Source: Nitrospinota bacterium (GTDB taxonomy: Bacteria; JAUXIQ01). From it: a stretch of DNA of 6,655 nt. Location of the stretch: NCBI GenBank assembly GCA_030620925.1, contig JAUXIQ010000113.1, positions 1-6,655 of the forward strand, in the 5' to 3' direction. A model generated the notes under the pieces. That model was not told the origin of the DNA. It worked only from the letters and a program-made list of their open reading frames with translations, and ran no database searches. Below, piece after piece: positions 5,355 through 6,655 of this stretch (positions within the stretch are counted from its first letter, which is position 1; each line of letters opens with the position of its first letter). A program made the position numbers and the translations under genes.

Positions 5355-6239
5355 ATGAGCGACACGAGAGAGGAGAAGAGTGAATCCCGGTCGGCGATCC
5401 TGCTGATCCACTGCCCGGATAAGAAGGGCCTGGTGGCTTCAGTTACCGAGTTTATATATAAAAACAACGGTAACATCATTTCCCTGGACGAGCATGTAGA
5501 CGCCCGGAAACAGGTCTTTTTCATGCGCGTCGAATGGGAATTAATGGATTTTGCCATACCGGCGGAGAAGATCGGTGAGGAATTTCAGGCCTCAATAGCC
5601 GATACATTCGGGATGGATTGGAGGCTGCACTTTTCGGATGAGACTCCCCGCGTCGCCATCTTCGTGTCCAAATTGCCCCACTGTTTGTATGACATTCTGT
5701 CCCGCAGCCAGTATGAGAAATGGAACGCCGAGGTGCCGCTGATCATAAGCAACCATCCGGACCTTGAGCCGGTTGCGGAGCGGTTCGGCATCGACTACCA
5801 CGTTTTCCCCGTCACCAAAGCCAACAAGCAGGAGCAGGAAGAAAAGCAACTGGCGCTTTTGAAAGAGCACGATATTGATTTTATCGTGCTGGCCCGCTAC
5901 ATGCAAGTATTGACCGATGAGTTCGTCGCCAACTATCCCAACCGGATAATCAACATCCATCATTCTTTTCTGCCCGCCTTCCCGGGGGCCAAGCCCTACC
6001 ACTCAGCTTACGAACGGGGAGTGAAGATCATCGGGGCCACCTGCCATTACGTTACCGCCGATCTGGATGCAGGCCCGATTATCGAGCAGGACGTTGTGCG
6101 CGTGAGCCATCAGGATGCGGTGGAAGACATGGTAAGGAAGGGGCAGGACCTGGAGAAGGTCGTCCTCTCGCGGGCGGTCTGGTATCACCTCAAACGGAAG
6201 GTCCTGGTCTACGACAACCGCACCATCGTTTTCACCTGA
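5355..6239 (+). CDS. purU: Formyltetrahydrofolate deformylase
   Basis: PurU hydrolyses 10-formyltetrahydrofolate to tetrahydrofolate and formate in the cytoplasm. It balances the one-carbon pool and, in some bacteria, supplies formate for purine synthesis. The 294-residue protein has the family's two parts. An N-terminal ACT domain (about 13-90, beginning AILLIHCPDKKGLVASV) is the regulatory region, and a formyltransferase-fold domain follows (about 98-275). The catalytic signature is NIHHSFLPAF (200-209), with Asn200 and His202. Asp238 in DLDAGP lies 38 residues further on, the same spacing as in PurN-type formyltransferases. ARYMQVL (180-186) and GATCHYVT (227-234) are also typical. Length is close to E. 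coli PurU (about 280). The start is the first ATG after an in-frame stop; the ribosome binding site is weak (AAAGG very close, GGAG 13 bases away). It stands alone, divergent from the oxidoreductase operon. Confidence 0.96.
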   Translation: MSDTREEKSESRSAILLIHCPDKKGLVASVTEFIYKNNGNIISLDEHVDARKQVFFMRVEWELMDFAIPAEKIGEEFQASIADTFGMDWRLHFSDETPRVAIFVSKLPHCLYDILSRSQYEKWNAEVPLIISNHPDLEPVAERFGIDYHVFPVTKANKQEQEEKQLALLKEHDIDFIVLARYMQVLTDEFVANYPNRIINIHHSFLPAFPGAKPYHSAYERGVKIIGATCHYVTADLDAGPIIEQDVVRVSHQDAVEDMVRKGQDLEKVVLSRAVWYHLKRKVLVYDNRTIVFT

Positions 6240-6438
6240 TGGGGAGGGCGGAAGCTCGGAAGAAAGAGATGCCCTCACTCATATCAGAAAGTAGAACCCG
6301 GAAAGGCCCTCTTCGGCAGACCTTCGGTGATTACCGGTTATCGTTAATGCACAATCCATGGTTCTCAACCGTCTGAAACCCCCTCATTTCAAGCAAATCA
6401 AAAAAAACCTTCCGGTTGTTAAAAAAAATTGCGCGAGG

Positions 6439-6500
6439 GTATTTACAAAACACATATATTGCATATATTAATAGTTGTAGTTAACAATAATTGTAAATAC
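6439..6500. promoter_or_regulatory. Perfect 10-bp inverted repeat bracketing the promoter
   Basis: GTATTTACAA (6439-6448) and TTGTAAATAC (6491-6500) are exact reverse complements, with centres 52 bp apart, close to five helical turns. The left half overlaps the predicted -35 box and the right half lies in the leader. An additional TTGTA occurs at 6475-6479. The arrangement could be two operator half-sites or a long-range RNA stem. Confidence 0.4.
6442..6469 (+). promoter_or_regulatory. Predicted promoter of the secreted-protein gene
   Basis: TTTACA (6442-6447) and TATATT (6464-6469) each match the -35 and -10 consensus at five of six positions, with a 16-base spacer. They lie in a strongly AT-rich block. 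Transcription would start near 6476, about 47 bases before the ATG. In DNA this AT-rich, chance matches are common. Confidence 0.4.
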
Positions 6501-6522
6501 ACAACACACGGGAGATAGAAAA

Positions 6523-6655
6523 ATGAGACGGTATTTAGGAATCGCAGCACTTTCACTAGCGCTGGCCTTTGGGTTCAGCATGGTCACTGCTAACATCGTA
6601 TCCGCCGAAGGTTTCGGCTACCCCGAAGAGCTTGAGATTGTGTCGGAAGAGGCTA
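6523..6655 (+). CDS. Secreted or periplasmic protein, N-terminus only (3' end outside the window)
   Basis: Forty-four codons are visible before the window ends. The first 28 form a classical Sec signal peptide: MRRY, a hydrophobic core at about residues 5-22, and a V-S-A signal-peptidase I site with likely cleavage after Ala28. The mature protein begins EGFGYPEELEIVSEEA and is acidic. There is no lipobox cysteine and no heme-binding CxxCH in what can be seen, so no function can be given. The start is the ATG at 6523, supported by GGGAG eight bases upstream (6510-6514). It lies 283 bases after purU on the same strand and has its own predicted promoter and a conspicuous inverted repeat in front, so it is probably a separate transcription unit. 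Confidence 0.75.
   Translation, partial: MRRYLGIAALSLALAFGFSMVTANIVSAEGFGYPEELEIVSEEA

Noticed and set aside
4548-5557. Open frames of 98-130 codons on both strands in the spacer (4548-4940 plus, 4900-5196 plus, 5168-5557 minus)
   Set aside because: They translate dispersed palindromic repeats (VILSEAKNL, AGFKPAH, AGLKPAPT) and have no ribosome sites or family signatures; the last also runs antisense into purU.
6400-6428. Rho-independent terminator (AACC-TTCC-GGTT flanked by A/T runs)
   Set aside because: The stem is only 4 bp. It has a T-run only when read on the minus strand, where no gene ends, so it cannot be offered as the purU terminator.

Overview
The window has two unlike halves. 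From about position 1380 to 6240 it is moderately GC-rich chromosome carrying anaerobic central-metabolism genes. The left end (1 to about 1380) is AT-rich and looks like accessory DNA: a truncated integrase and two small membrane or exported proteins of unknown function. The ferredoxin-type 2-oxoacid oxidoreductase operon points to an anaerobic bacterium, and the spacer repeats are of a kind I associate with genomes of uncultivated anaerobes such as Chloroflexota, Desulfobacterota and Nitrospirota. I cannot fix the phylum from this window.

Layout. Minus strand, 1-1121: a partial single-pass membrane protein (<1-263), a 240-aa exported or membrane-anchored protein built on ~18-residue repeats (343-1065), and the C-terminal third of a tyrosine recombinase (1119-1379). 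The recombinase fragment abuts the stop codon of the oxidoreductase operon. Minus strand, 1376-4409: an operon for a thiamine-diphosphate 2-oxoacid:ferredoxin oxidoreductase of VorB/KorA type, in the order alpha, beta, gamma, gamma. The two gamma genes are tandem duplicates, about 70% identical by hand count, and no ferredoxin-like delta gene is visible. A good sigma-70-like promoter lies at 4479-4507, with a 13-bp palindrome over its -10 box.

4540-5340 has no credible gene. It is packed with short palindromic dispersed repeats. Plus strand, 5355-6239: purU, formyltetrahydrofolate deformylase. Plus strand, 6523 to the end: the N-terminus of a secreted protein, preceded by a plausible promoter and a perfect 10-bp inverted repeat with half-sites 52 bp apart.

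How the genes fit together. The oxidoreductase would decarboxylate a 2-oxoacid (branched-chain, 2-oxoglutarate or similar) to an acyl-CoA and pass electrons to ferredoxin. PurU links formyl-tetrahydrofolate to formate. Both suit anaerobic amino-acid or one-carbon metabolism, but the two transcription units diverge across the repeat-rich spacer and nothing shows they are co-regulated. The most interesting points are the duplicated gamma subunit, the integrase remnant at the operon's end, the 18-residue repeat protein and the dyad at the last gene.
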